A program made the translations under genes and the position numbers. DNA of 16,900 nucleotides from Kiritimatiellia bacterium (GTDB taxonomy: Bacteria; Verrucomicrobiota; Kiritimatiellia; RFP12; UBA1067), in assembly GCA_016303225.1 (NCBI GenBank), contig JAEDMC010000047.1, positions 1-16,900 on the forward strand. Direction: 5' to 3'. Below, one piece after another: positions 1-7,124 of the stretch. The notes below the pieces were generated by a model that saw nothing but the letters and a program-made list of their open reading frames with translations, was not told the DNA's origin and searched no databases. Position 1 is the stretch's first letter, and the number at the start of each line of letters is the position of its first letter.

Positions 1-822
1 CGCGGCAAGTACCGGTCGCGTCCGATGTCCGCAATCCTGCGCGAGGCGCGCGCACTCGTTAAGACCGGTTGCCGCGAGTTGAATGTCGTTGCGCAAGATC
101 CGATGCTGTGGCGGGAAGAGAAGGTGGAGAAAAGAGGTGGAGGTGGACATAGGACGCTTTACCTTCCTGATCTTTTATGGGCGCTGGATCGAATCAAAGG
201 GGATTTCTGGGTGCGGGTGCTGTACAGCTATCCAAGCGAAATCACCGAAGATTTCGTGATCTGGATGTGTACGTCGAAGCATGCGGTCCGTTACGTCGAC
301 GTGCCGATTCAGCATACGGTCCCGGCGGTTCTGGAGAAGATGAACCGCAAGCGGGCGATTGAGCAGTCGCGCTGCGCGGCGGAGGTGTTGCGCGAGGTCA
401 TCCCGGATGTGACGGTCCGTACGACCGTGATGACCGGCTTTCCTGGCGAGAGCGAGGCGAGGTTCCAGGAGTTGCTGGCGGATTTGAAGCGCATGCAGTT
501 TGACCATCTCGGAGCCTTCGCCTATTCGCCTGAAGAGGGAACGAAAGGCGCGAAGATGCGCGGACGCTGTTCGTCTGAAGTCGCCCGCGAACGCGAACGG
601 CTCGTGATGGCGCAGCAGGAGCGCATCTGGAAGCTGAAGGCGAAGCGCATGCTTGGCGAAACTTTCGTCGCGCTCGTTGTCGCTCCCGGGGTCGCCCGCA
701 TGGCCTCCCAGGCCCCTGACGTCGACGGTGTCACCTACGTCGACTGCGACGAGGTCGGCGAATTCGTCAACGTCCGCCTCGAAAAGGTCAAGGGCTTCGA
801 TTTCATTGGCGTTGTGGTTTGA
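1..822 (+). CDS. rimO: Ribosomal protein S12 methylthiotransferase RimO, 3' part (5' end outside window)
   Basis: The frame is open from base 1 to the TGA at 820-822, so the gene starts upstream; the first in-window ATG at 25 is internal. The first residues RGKYRSRP match the segment just after the radical-SAM CxxxCxxC motif of the MiaB/RimO family, which is not in the window. RimO adds a methylthio group to an Asp of ribosomal protein S12 using SAM and iron-sulfur clusters. Family landmarks seen in order: VAQD, the SYPSEIT segment, DVPIQH, TTVMTGFPGE, and FDHLGAFAYSPEEGT. A C-terminal TRAM-like domain ends in GEFVNVRLEKVKGFDFIGVVV-type sequence; the AP(D/E)xDGVxYV signature favours RimO over MiaB. 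Odd: after VAQD the family's TTxYGxDLY loop is replaced by a longer Glu/Lys/Gly-rich stretch coded by a short repeat array (about 112-155), roughly 8 residues longer than usual. The last codons overlap the start of the next gene. Confidence 0.9.
   Translation, partial: RGKYRSRPMSAILREARALVKTGCRELNVVAQDPMLWREEKVEKRGGGGHRTLYLPDLLWALDRIKGDFWVRVLYSYPSEITEDFVIWMCTSKHAVRYVDVPIQHTVPAVLEKMNRKRAIEQSRCAAEVLREVIPDVTVRTTVMTGFPGESEARFQELLADLKRMQFDHLGAFAYSPEEGTKGAKMRGRCSSEVARERERLVMAQQERIWKLKAKRMLGETFVALVVAPGVARMASQAPDVDGVTYVDCDEVGEFVNVRLEKVKGFDFIGVVV
112..155 (+). repeat. Degenerate 6/7-mer array (AGGTGGA words) inside rimO
   Basis: Purine-rich stretch with the word AGGTGGA at 122 and 141 and AGGTGG at 135, followed by CATAGGA at 148. 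The 14-mer GAGGTGGAGGTGGA at 134-147 recurs exactly in polA at 12702-12715, where it is again followed by a similar 7-mer (CAAAGGA). It stays in frame and codes a Glu/Lys/Gly-rich loop not expected in RimO. Boundaries are approximate. Confidence 0.6.
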
Positions 823-1772
823 AGAAGCGGATTCCATATGTGAACGAAGATGTCGCGGATCGCGACTTCAAGTACTACATCTTCGACTGGGATGACAACA
901 TCCTGCATATGCCGACGAAGATCAAGATGGAGCACTTGGAGGAAAACGGTGTCTGGAAGCCGGTGGAGGTGTCGACGTCGACGTTTGCGCTCGTGCGGGC
1001 GGACGAGAAGCACTACCGTCCGCCGTCCAAGGGCGGCTGGCCTGCGGCGTTCGTCAATTTCGAGGACCGTCCGGACGAGACGGACGACGACCGCAACAAC
1101 CGCTTCATTCTCGACACATTGGATGCGTTGGAGCGCGTGGAGCATGGCGAGAAGCCGGGGCCGAGCTACAATGCGCTCAAGAAGACCTTGCGCGAGGGAC
1201 GGCTTTTCGCCATCGTGACGGCGCGGGGACATTCCCCGAAGACGATTGAACGGGCGGTCCGGATCTTCATCAAGTATGCGCTGACGGAAGAGGAGCGCGA
1301 GGAGATGATGAGTAACTTGCGCGGTTACCGCCAATGGATTGATGGCGTCGGTGATGCCGAGTTCGGGACGGATGCCGAGGAACTCGATTACTATCTCGGT
1401 ATGTGCCGGTACTCGGCTGTCACGTATTCGGGCTTCAGGGAGCGGATGGCGAACGATCCGATCTACAAGGAAAAACTGGCGATGGCGACGACGGCGGCGA
1501 GGCCAGAACTCGCGAAGGAATTCGCCATCCGCGACTTCGTCGAACACGTCTTTCACATGCTGCGGCGGTCGGGACGCCTCAACCGCTCGGTGTCTATCGG
1601 ATTCTCGGACGATGACGTCGGTAACGTAAAGACGGTGTCTTCTTTCATAAAAGAAGAGCTTTCAAAGCGTTTCGACGGGATTAAGTTTGTCGTTTACGAC
1701 ACTTCGGACCGGTCGCTCGCGAAAGGGCGCAAGGTTTGCGTGTCCGGTCAGCTGAACCTTCCAGGGTTCTAA
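819..1772 (+). CDS. HAD-superfamily-like protein of unknown function
   Basis: A 317-residue protein with HAD phosphatase-like motifs. Motif I is YYIFDWDDN, with D23 and D25 as the expected nucleophile/acid pair. A motif II-like VTARGHSP has T134, and a motif IV-like IGFSDDDVGN has D264-D266. The spacing, with over 100 residues between motifs I and II, leaves room for a large cap. No signal peptide or membrane segment is visible. The substrate is unknown; HAD enzymes are mostly phosphohydrolases. The TTG start at 819 overlaps the rimO stop (TTGA), which suggests translational coupling, but no good Shine-Dalgarno sequence precedes it. A GTG at 840 in the same frame is an alternative start. The protein ends just before the promoter region of the next gene. 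I recognise the fold signature but not a named family. Confidence 0.75.
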   Translation: MKKRIPYVNEDVADRDFKYYIFDWDDNILHMPTKIKMEHLEENGVWKPVEVSTSTFALVRADEKHYRPPSKGGWPAAFVNFEDRPDETDDDRNNRFILDTLDALERVEHGEKPGPSYNALKKTLREGRLFAIVTARGHSPKTIERAVRIFIKYALTEEEREEMMSNLRGYRQWIDGVGDAEFGTDAEELDYYLGMCRYSAVTYSGFRERMANDPIYKEKLAMATTAARPELAKEFAIRDFVEHVFHMLRRSGRLNRSVSIGFSDDDVGNVKTVSSFIKEELSKRFDGIKFVVYDTSDRSLAKGRKVCVSGQLNLPGF

Positions 1773-1780
1773 CGGATTTT

Positions 1781-1789
1781 TGATATAAT
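1781..1789 (+). promoter_or_regulatory. Extended -10 promoter for rpiB-glyA
   Basis: TGATATAAT: a perfect TATAAT at 1784-1789 with the TGN extension at 1781-1783. No convincing -35 box lies 16-18 bp upstream (around 1760-1767), as is typical of extended -10 promoters. Transcription would start near 1796, giving a leader of about 31 nt. It sits in one of the few true spacers of the window (1773-1826). Confidence 0.6.
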
Positions 1790-1814
1790 ATATAAGCATT
1801 TTACACATTCCAGC

Positions 1815-1820
1815 AGGAGG
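1815..1820 (+). promoter_or_regulatory. Strong Shine-Dalgarno for rpiB-glyA
   Basis: AGGAGG six bases before the ATG at 1827. It is the best ribosome binding site in the window, fixes the start of the fusion gene, and suggests high expression. Confidence 0.8.
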
Positions 1821-1826
1821 TAGAAG

Positions 1827-3506
1827 ATGAAGGTAGCGATTGGGTCCGATCACGGTGGAGTTGAACTGAAGGCAGAACTCGTGAAGGCGCTCTCGAGCGC
1901 GTACGAGATGACGGATTTTGGTCCGGCTGACACGACGAGCTGCGACTATCCCGACTACGCGATCGCCGTCGCGAAGGCGGTGGCGTCGGGCACGGCTGAT
2001 TTCGGTATTCTCATTTGCCGTAGCGGCATCGGCATGTCGATGACGGCGAACCGGTTCCAGAACGTCCGTGCGGCCATTTGCGCGAATGTCGAGACGGCGA
2101 AGGTGACGCGTCAGCACAACGGTGCGAACGTCCTGTGCCTTGGCGCGGATGCCGTCGCGGCTGACCTTGCGCTCGAGATTGCGAAGGCGTTTCTCTCGAC
2201 ACCGGTCGACGAGAGCGAGCGCCATGCGCGCCGCCGCTGGAAGATCGAGCGCGCGCAGCGCCTCTCTGACTGCTCGGGACTGATGCACGACGATCCGGAG
2301 GTCTTTGCGGCGATTGAGGCGCAGACGAAGCAGGAGGATGCCGAGATCAACCTGATCGCGTCCGAGAACACCTCGTCCCGCGCGTGCCGCGAGGCGGCGG
2401 GCTCGGTGCTGATGAACAAGTACGCCGAGGGCTATCCGGGGAAGCGTTGGTATTCGGGCTGCCTCCCGGTCGACGCGGCGGAAGAACTCGCGCGGACGCG
2501 CGCGTGCAAGCTCTTCGGGGCGGACCATGCGAACGTCCAGCCGCACTGCGGCAGCGCGGCGAACATGGCGGTCTACTTCGCGACGATCAAGCCGGGCGAC
2601 ACGATCATGTCCCTCTCACTTGACCAGGGCGGACACCTCTCGCACGGCTCGCCGGTCAATTTCTCCGGCAAGATCTACAATATCGTTCCCTACACGGTCG
2701 ATCCGAAGACGGAGATGCTCGACTACGACGCGATGGAGAAGCAGGCGATGGAAGTGAAGCCGAAGATCCTCCTGACGGGCGCTTCGGCCTATCCGCGCAC
2801 GATTGACTTCAAGCGCATCCGCGAGATCTGCGATAAAGTCGGCTGCATCATGATGGTCGACATGGCGCACATCGCGGGCCTTGTCGCGGGCGGGGCGCAT
2901 CCCTCGCCGGTGCCGTACGCGGACTTCGTGACGACGACGACGCACAAGACGCTGGGCGGTCCGCGCGGCGGCATGGTGCTTTGCAAGGAGCAGTGGGCGA
3001 AGGCGCTCGACAGCGCGGTGTTCCCGGGCATGCAGGGCGGTCCCCTTGAGAACATCATCGCGGCGAAGGCCGTGATGTTCCGCGAGTGGATGAGCCCCGA
3101 GAAGAAGGGCTATGCGCAGCAGGTCGTGAAGAACACGGCGGCGATGTGCAAGGTCATCCAGGATCGCGGCTACCGGATCGTCTCCGGCGGCACGGACAAC
3201 CATCTCTTCCTCGTCGATGTGAAGTCCTCGAAGGGCATCACGGGCAAGGACGCGGCGGCGGCGCTGGACGCGGCCGGAATCATCGTGAACAAGAACACGA
3301 TTCCGTTCGATACCGAAAGCCCGTTCAAGACGTCTGGCATCCGTGTCGGCGCCGCTTCGGCGACAACCCGCGGCATGAAGGAGCCGGAGATGGTCAAGAT
3401 CGGCACTTGGATTGCGGATGTCCTCGACGACATCACGAACACCGAGGTTCAGGCGCGGGTCAAGAAGGAGGCGGCGGAACTCGTCGCCAATTTCCCCGTG
3501 CCGTAA
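1827..3506 (+). CDS. Fused ribose-5-phosphate isomerase B / serine hydroxymethyltransferase
   Basis: One 559-codon ORF holds two complete enzymes. Residues 1-144 are RpiB (ribose-5-P to ribulose-5-P): SDHGG at 7-11, the catalytic Cys at C64 in ICRSGIGMS, and the catalytic His region RQHNGANVL with H97. Residues about 153-559 are GlyA, the PLP enzyme that moves a one-carbon unit between serine and tetrahydrofolate: LIASEN, NKYAEGYPGKRWYSGC, HGSPVNFSGK, the cofactor Lys at K374 in TTTTHKTLGG, and a full-length C-terminal domain ending in FPVP. The linker is only about 8 residues. An internal ATG at 2283 (M153) falls where a free-standing GlyA would begin. rpiB and glyA are often adjacent in bacteria, which gives a simple origin for the fusion. 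Odd: R65 replaces the usual Gly after the catalytic Cys. Both activities are inferred from motifs. Confidence 0.92.
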   Translation: MKVAIGSDHGGVELKAELVKALSSAYEMTDFGPADTTSCDYPDYAIAVAKAVASGTADFGILICRSGIGMSMTANRFQNVRAAICANVETAKVTRQHNGANVLCLGADAVAADLALEIAKAFLSTPVDESERHARRRWKIERAQRLSDCSGLMHDDPEVFAAIEAQTKQEDAEINLIASENTSSRACREAAGSVLMNKYAEGYPGKRWYSGCLPVDAAEELARTRACKLFGADHANVQPHCGSAANMAVYFATIKPGDTIMSLSLDQGGHLSHGSPVNFSGKIYNIVPYTVDPKTEMLDYDAMEKQAMEVKPKILLTGASAYPRTIDFKRIREICDKVGCIMMVDMAHIAGLVAGGAHPSPVPYADFVTTTTHKTLGGPRGGMVLCKEQWAKALDSAVFPGMQGGPLENIIAAKAVMFREWMSPEKKGYAQQVVKNTAAMCKVIQDRGYRIVSGGTDNHLFLVDVKSSKGITGKDAAAALDAAGIIVNKNTIPFDTESPFKTSGIRVGAASATTRGMKEPEMVKIGTWIADVLDDITNTEVQARVKKEAAELVANFPVP

Positions 3507-3509
3507 GCG

Positions 3510-4517
3510 ATGGGCAAGGTCGCGGTAGTCGGCGTTGTCGGGCGGACGAACGCGGGGAAATCCACGCTCGTCAATCGTCTTGTCGGCGAGAAGGTCTCGA
3601 TCGTCTCGCCGGTCGAGCAGACGACCAGGAATACGGTCCGCGGCATCGTCGCGGATCCGCGCGGACAGCTTGTCCTCCTCGATACGCCCGGCCTCCACAA
3701 GGCCGTCGGGACGCTCGGCAAGCTTTTGAATCGCATGGCGCGGCGGAGTGCGGCGGGGACGGACATCACTTGCGTCGTCTTCGACGCGGCGCAGGAGCCG
3801 CAGCTTGAGGACATCGGTTGGATGCAGCGCATTGCGAAGGAGAAACCCGAGAAGGTCGTGTTTGTCTTGAACAAGGCTGACCGTGCGCCGTTTTTCGAGA
3901 CGATGTATCGGGAGGCGTGGGAAGACGCGAGACGGAAGACGGAAGACGGCGGCGAGGACATTAGACGGGAAACGTTAGACGAAGAGTCTTCTGTCTCGTG
4001 TCTAAAGTCCTCATCCCCGGTCTGGGTCAAATGCATCGCCACGACCGAGGGCGGGGCGAAGGCTGTTCTCGACGCGCTTTTCGATTTCGCCGAGGAGGGC
4101 GAGAAGCTCTTTGACGACGACATCGTCACCGATTATCCGCGGAAGCTCGCGATTGCCGATTCGATTCGCGAGAAGTATCTCGCGAAGATGCATCAGGAGG
4201 TCCCGCATGAGATGGGGATCTTGGTGAAGAAGATCAAGGAGAAGTCGAAGTCCGCTGTACGACCTGGACTTCTGCCTGCGACTCGTCCCGTGTGGGAGGT
4301 CGACGTCGAGGTGCTGGTGAACCGGGCGTCGCAGAAGCCGATCGTCATCGGGAAGGGCGCGGAAACGGTGAAGTACGTGCGCAAGTGCGCGGAACGGGAG
4401 CTTTCGGATGTCTTCGGCGTCAAGGTCGAGATGGAAATCTGGGTGCGGGTCGAGCCGAACTGGATGAAGAACGAGCGTCTTCTCGCAGAAATGGGTTATC
4501 TTGGCGAGTTGGTTTGA
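3510..4517 (+). CDS. era: GTPase Era (with family-atypical insertion)
   Basis: Era binds the 3' end of 16S rRNA and promotes 30S assembly. GTPase motifs in order: G1 GRTNAGKST (residues 11-19), G2 region TTRN, G3 DTPG, G4 NKAD. The C-terminal KH RNA-binding domain follows (VNRASQKPIVIGKGAETVKYV) and the end ELWV-like EIWVRVEPNWMKNE. At 335 residues it is longer than the usual roughly 300. Most of the extra length lies between G4 and G5, where residues 138-168 are coded by a heptamer array; a second smaller excess is near residues 244-260 before the KH strand. The G5 position reads CIATT rather than the usual ISA. The start ATG is 3 bases after the glyA stop, without a clear Shine-Dalgarno, so coupling to glyA is likely. 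The stop TGA (4515-4517) lies in a further repeat array. Confidence 0.93.
   Translation: MGKVAVVGVVGRTNAGKSTLVNRLVGEKVSIVSPVEQTTRNTVRGIVADPRGQLVLLDTPGLHKAVGTLGKLLNRMARRSAAGTDITCVVFDAAQEPQLEDIGWMQRIAKEKPEKVVFVLNKADRAPFFETMYREAWEDARRKTEDGGEDIRRETLDEESSVSCLKSSSPVWVKCIATTEGGAKAVLDALFDFAEEGEKLFDDDIVTDYPRKLAIADSIREKYLAKMHQEVPHEMGILVKKIKEKSKSAVRPGLLPATRPVWEVDVEVLVNRASQKPIVIGKGAETVKYVRKCAERELSDVFGVKVEMEIWVRVEPNWMKNERLLAEMGYLGELV
3921..4013 (+). repeat. Heptamer-phased array inside era, with inverted halves
   Basis: Left half: 7-mers of the NNAGACG type at 3921, 3928, 3935 and 3942, and TTAGACG at 3961 and 3975. Right half: 7-mers beginning GTC at 3986, 3993, 4000 and 4007. The right half is the complement family of the left, so the array is roughly palindromic. 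A hairpin can form from 3977-3984 with 3988-3996 (one bulged T), and TTAGAC at 3961-3966 can pair with GTCTAA at 4000-4005. The whole stretch is in frame and adds about 25 residues to Era between the G4 and G5 motifs. Confidence 0.75.
4241..4285 (+). repeat. Possible second short repeat insert in era, with inverted repeat
   Basis: GAAGTCC at 4247-4253 and its complement GGACTTC at 4266-4272 form a perfect 7-bp stem with a 12-nt loop, preceded by a direct GAAGTC repeat. It codes about 12 residues more than Era normally has before the KH-domain strand. The 7-bp periodicity is weaker than in the other arrays, so this is a tentative member of the family. Confidence 0.35.
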
Positions 4518-4579
4518 GGTTTGAAGTTTGAGGTCAAGCAAGATAGTCTTTGTCTTTTGTCTGTTGTCCGCTGTCAGGT
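4512..4579 (+). repeat. Heptamer array at the era/TPR-gene junction
   Basis: GTTTGAR units at 4512, 4519 and 4526 and a decayed unit at 4533, then a second word family beginning GTC at 4546 (6 bases), 4552, 4559, 4566 and 4573. The era stop codon lies in the first unit, the TTG start of the next gene in the third, and the GTC units code the hydrophobic core of its signal peptide. Confidence 0.75.
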
Positions 4580-6513
4580 TGGCGGCGACGACGAACGATC
4601 TGTCCGTCGCACGGCAGGCGCTGCGGGACGGACTGTGGGACGTGGCGCGCGCGCATGCGCAGAAAATCGGTACGGACGAGGCGAAGCTGGTGATTCTCGA
4701 AAGCCTGGTGGGCGAGGGCAAGTGGAAGGACATTGCTCGACTTCTGGACGGCTGGAAGTCTGTGCGCGGAGACGGCTTTGACTATTACCGGGCCGTGACG
4801 AAAGGCGACCATGCCGCGGCAGTTGCGCTTTTGCGGAAGGCAGGTTCTCCCGAGGGCTGCGAGGAGGCGGATTTGTTTGAGGCCGGGGAACTGGCGAAGA
4901 GCGGCAAGCGCGCCGAGGCCGAGCGCATCTGGCAGGCGATGGTGGCGAAAACCAATGTCAGTCGGCGGGTGTTCGCCCTCGCAAGCGCCAATCTGATGGA
5001 TGCCGCCTTGTTGCGCAAGGCTTACGACGAGGTTGATTCAACCTCCTTGCGCCGGATGGTCGGTTTGCGTCTGGGAACAGTCTTGCTGCGGGACGCAAAG
5101 ACTGCGGAGGAAGGCGAGAAGCTGGTCCGCAAGATCGTCAAGGACTCGCCGGATGCGGACGGCGCGCGCGAGGCGATGCTGGCCGTGGCGGATCGTCTGG
5201 TGTCGGGCGGACAGTGGAAACCGGCGTTTGATGCGTTTCACGAGGCGATCGAAATCTGGCCTGACGTGGCCAAGATCGCATCTGTGCAGGAGGGGCGGGC
5301 CTGGGCCTTGCGGAAGCTCGGACGGAAGGACGAGGCTTTGGCGGCGTTTCGACGGGCGACTGAACTGGCTGCAACGGACGAGGATCGGGCGCGGTCGATG
5401 GTCAATGAGGGTGATTTGTTGCAGGAGATGGGGCGGGATGAGGAATCGATGTCCTGTTACCGCACCGTTCTGGAAAAATACCCGAACACATCCGTCGCCA
5501 GCGCGCTCAAGAAGATTGTCGACGTGCGCGAACTGGAGAAGAAGGGTCGCGAACTCTATCGTCAGTTCAAGTTCGCCGAAGCGATAGGTGTCTTTGCCGA
5601 AGTTGCCAAAGCCGACGCCATGCGCAAGCCGATGATGGATTTTTTCACGATCCGGTGCCTTTACGGCGAGGGGCGGGACGATGAGGCGTGTTTGCAGGCT
5701 CGGAAGATCGTCGCGGAGTGTGCGGATGCGAGTGTCCGGCAGAAGGCGACCGTCTGGCTGGCGAAGTTCCTGTACAATCGGCGGGAGTGGAGCGAGTCCA
5801 TTCGTCTGTTTGTCGCCTTTGTCGACAGCAAGCCGGACAACGAACAGGCGGCCGAAGCCCTGCTGTGGGCGGCACGCGCGGCGTTTGCCGATAATGACTT
5901 CAATCGTGCGATTCAGCTGTCGACGCAGGTCGCCGAACGCTATCCGGAGTCGAAATCCAAGGCGGGGGCGCTCCTTCTGCAGGGCGAGGCTTTGATTGAG
6001 CAGACGCGCTTTGACGAGGCCGTGTTGGTGTTTGAGAAGGCTTCGACAACGGAGACCGCGTCATCCGAAGACCGAACCCGGGCGCAGATGCTGAAGGCCG
6101 ATGCGCTCTATGCCTTGGGGGCTGACAATCCGGTGCGCTATGCGATGGCCCTTGAAATCTATCGGGCCATGAGCTTCGGCGGCAAGCTTGGGGTAGACGA
6201 AAAGATTGTCGTCTCCTTCAAGATTGCCAGGGTGTTGGAAAAGCTCAAGCGGACCAACGAGGCGATCGATTTGTATTATTCGCAAGTCGTCTTGGCCTAT
6301 CGGGATGCCCGACTGTCCGGTCTGCGGTTGTCTGAGGCGGCGCGCACGGCGTTTTCCCGCGCGGCGCTTCGCCTGGCGGACGAATACGAGAGCCGGGGCA
6401 AGGACCATCAGGCGACTCGAGTTCTCTGGTTGGTGATGGAAAGCGACGTGCCGGCCGCAGACGAGGCGGCCAAACGCATCCAGAGGCTCTCAAACAAGGG
6501 GAAAATGCTATGA
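4528..6513 (+). CDS. Secreted TPR-repeat protein of an ExbB/ExbD system
   Basis: A 661-residue protein with an N-terminal signal peptide: basic RSSK, hydrophobic core IVFVFCLLSAV, and likely cleavage after LAA at about residue 20. The rest is alpha-helical TPR-like repeats, clearest around residues 250-330 (WALRKLGRKDEALAAFRRA and GDLLQEMGRDEESMSCYRTV) and again through the C-terminal half (FAEAIGVFAEV, FNRAIQLSTQVAERYPES). It should be periplasmic and act as a protein-interaction scaffold. Its stop overlaps the exbB start (ATGA), tying it to the proton-channel genes; TPR proteins beside ExbB/ExbD pairs are common in Ton/Tol-like loci. The TTG start at 4528 is chosen because it yields an intact signal peptide, with a GAGG at 4516-4519 eight bases upstream. 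The start and signal peptide lie inside a heptamer array. The specific function is unknown. Confidence 0.8.
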   Translation: MRSSKIVFVFCLLSAVRLAATTNDLSVARQALRDGLWDVARAHAQKIGTDEAKLVILESLVGEGKWKDIARLLDGWKSVRGDGFDYYRAVTKGDHAAAVALLRKAGSPEGCEEADLFEAGELAKSGKRAEAERIWQAMVAKTNVSRRVFALASANLMDAALLRKAYDEVDSTSLRRMVGLRLGTVLLRDAKTAEEGEKLVRKIVKDSPDADGAREAMLAVADRLVSGGQWKPAFDAFHEAIEIWPDVAKIASVQEGRAWALRKLGRKDEALAAFRRATELAATDEDRARSMVNEGDLLQEMGRDEESMSCYRTVLEKYPNTSVASALKKIVDVRELEKKGRELYRQFKFAEAIGVFAEVAKADAMRKPMMDFFTIRCLYGEGRDDEACLQARKIVAECADASVRQKATVWLAKFLYNRREWSESIRLFVAFVDSKPDNEQAAEALLWAARAAFADNDFNRAIQLSTQVAERYPESKSKAGALLLQGEALIEQTRFDEAVLVFEKASTTETASSEDRTRAQMLKADALYALGADNPVRYAMALEIYRAMSFGGKLGVDEKIVVSFKIARVLEKLKRTNEAIDLYYSQVVLAYRDARLSGLRLSEAARTAFSRAALRLADEYESRGKDHQATRVLWLVMESDVPAADEAAKRIQRLSNKGKML

Positions 6514-7124
6514 TTGTGACGCACGGACCTGTCTTTTGGATTCTGATCTTGTTGGCGGTCATTTCCGTCTTCATCTATTTCGCGCGAGCGATTGAATTGC
6601 GTCGGGCACGTATTGACTATCAGGATTTCCTAAAGGGCGTGATCAACGTGTTGAGCTCCGGAAGCGACGAGGAGGCCTTGTCTATTTGCGAAGACACCCT
6701 CGCGCCGGTCGCCCAGGTCGTTGCGACAGCGATTCAGCACCGACACGGTTCCGAGCGGATTCTGCGCGAATCCGTCGATTCCAAGGGCCGGGCGGAAATC
6801 GGACGTCTTGACCGTCGGCTGGCGTCGTTGGCCATCATCGCGCAGATTGCGCCGGCAATCGGCCTTTTGGGGACGATCATTGGTTTTATCAAGACGGTCC
6901 TGGCGGTTAACGCACAGGTCCTCGTCTCCCGTGCCGATCTGCTGAATGGAACGATGGAGGCGCTGATGTCCGCGGCGCTTGGCCTCGCGGTGGCCATTCC
7001 GGTGACGGTCATGTACGGGAGCTTGCGTGTCCGGCTGGACCGGACGGTCGTGGAGCTGGAGGCGGCAGCCAGCCAGATTGTCGGGTTCCTTTCGTCCATG
7101 AAGGAAAAGGAGACGGTCAAGTGA
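6510..7124 (+). CDS. exbB: MotA/TolQ/ExbB-type proton channel protein
   Basis: A 204-residue inner-membrane protein. An N-terminal membrane segment lies at about residues 6-25 (VFWILILLAVISVFIYFAR), followed by a cytoplasmic loop. Two further hydrophobic segments hold the family core: LAIIAQIAPAIGLLGTIIGFI, which carries the GLLGTxxG signature, and the segment GTMEALMSAALGLAVAIPVTVMY, interrupted only by its small residues. ExbB/TolQ proteins form a pentamer around an ExbD/TolR dimer and couple the proton motive force to outer-membrane work. The ATG overlaps the stop of the TPR gene and the TGA overlaps the GTG of the ExbD-like gene, so all three are probably translated together. Whether it serves a Ton or Tol role cannot be told from sequence alone. 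Confidence 0.9.
   Translation: MIVTHGPVFWILILLAVISVFIYFARAIELRRARIDYQDFLKGVINVLSSGSDEEALSICEDTLAPVAQVVATAIQHRHGSERILRESVDSKGRAEIGRLDRRLASLAIIAQIAPAIGLLGTIIGFIKTVLAVNAQVLVSRADLLNGTMEALMSAALGLAVAIPVTVMYGSLRVRLDRTVVELEAAASQIVGFLSSMKEKETVK

Noticed and set aside
1788..1794. Second -10 box (TATATA-like) overlapping the first upstream of rpiB
   Set aside because: It is weaker than the adjacent TGATATAAT and lacks a -35; counting it separately is not justified.
3961..4006. Rho-independent terminator at the era hairpin
   Set aside because: The stem lies inside the era coding frame, lacks a T tract and is followed by the rest of the GTPase and KH domain.
3921..4013. Array as a sequencing or assembly error
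   Set aside because: The frame is intact through every intragenic array and the downstream domains read normally; similar arrays recur in both strands and in spacers, so random error is unlikely, though reads were not seen.
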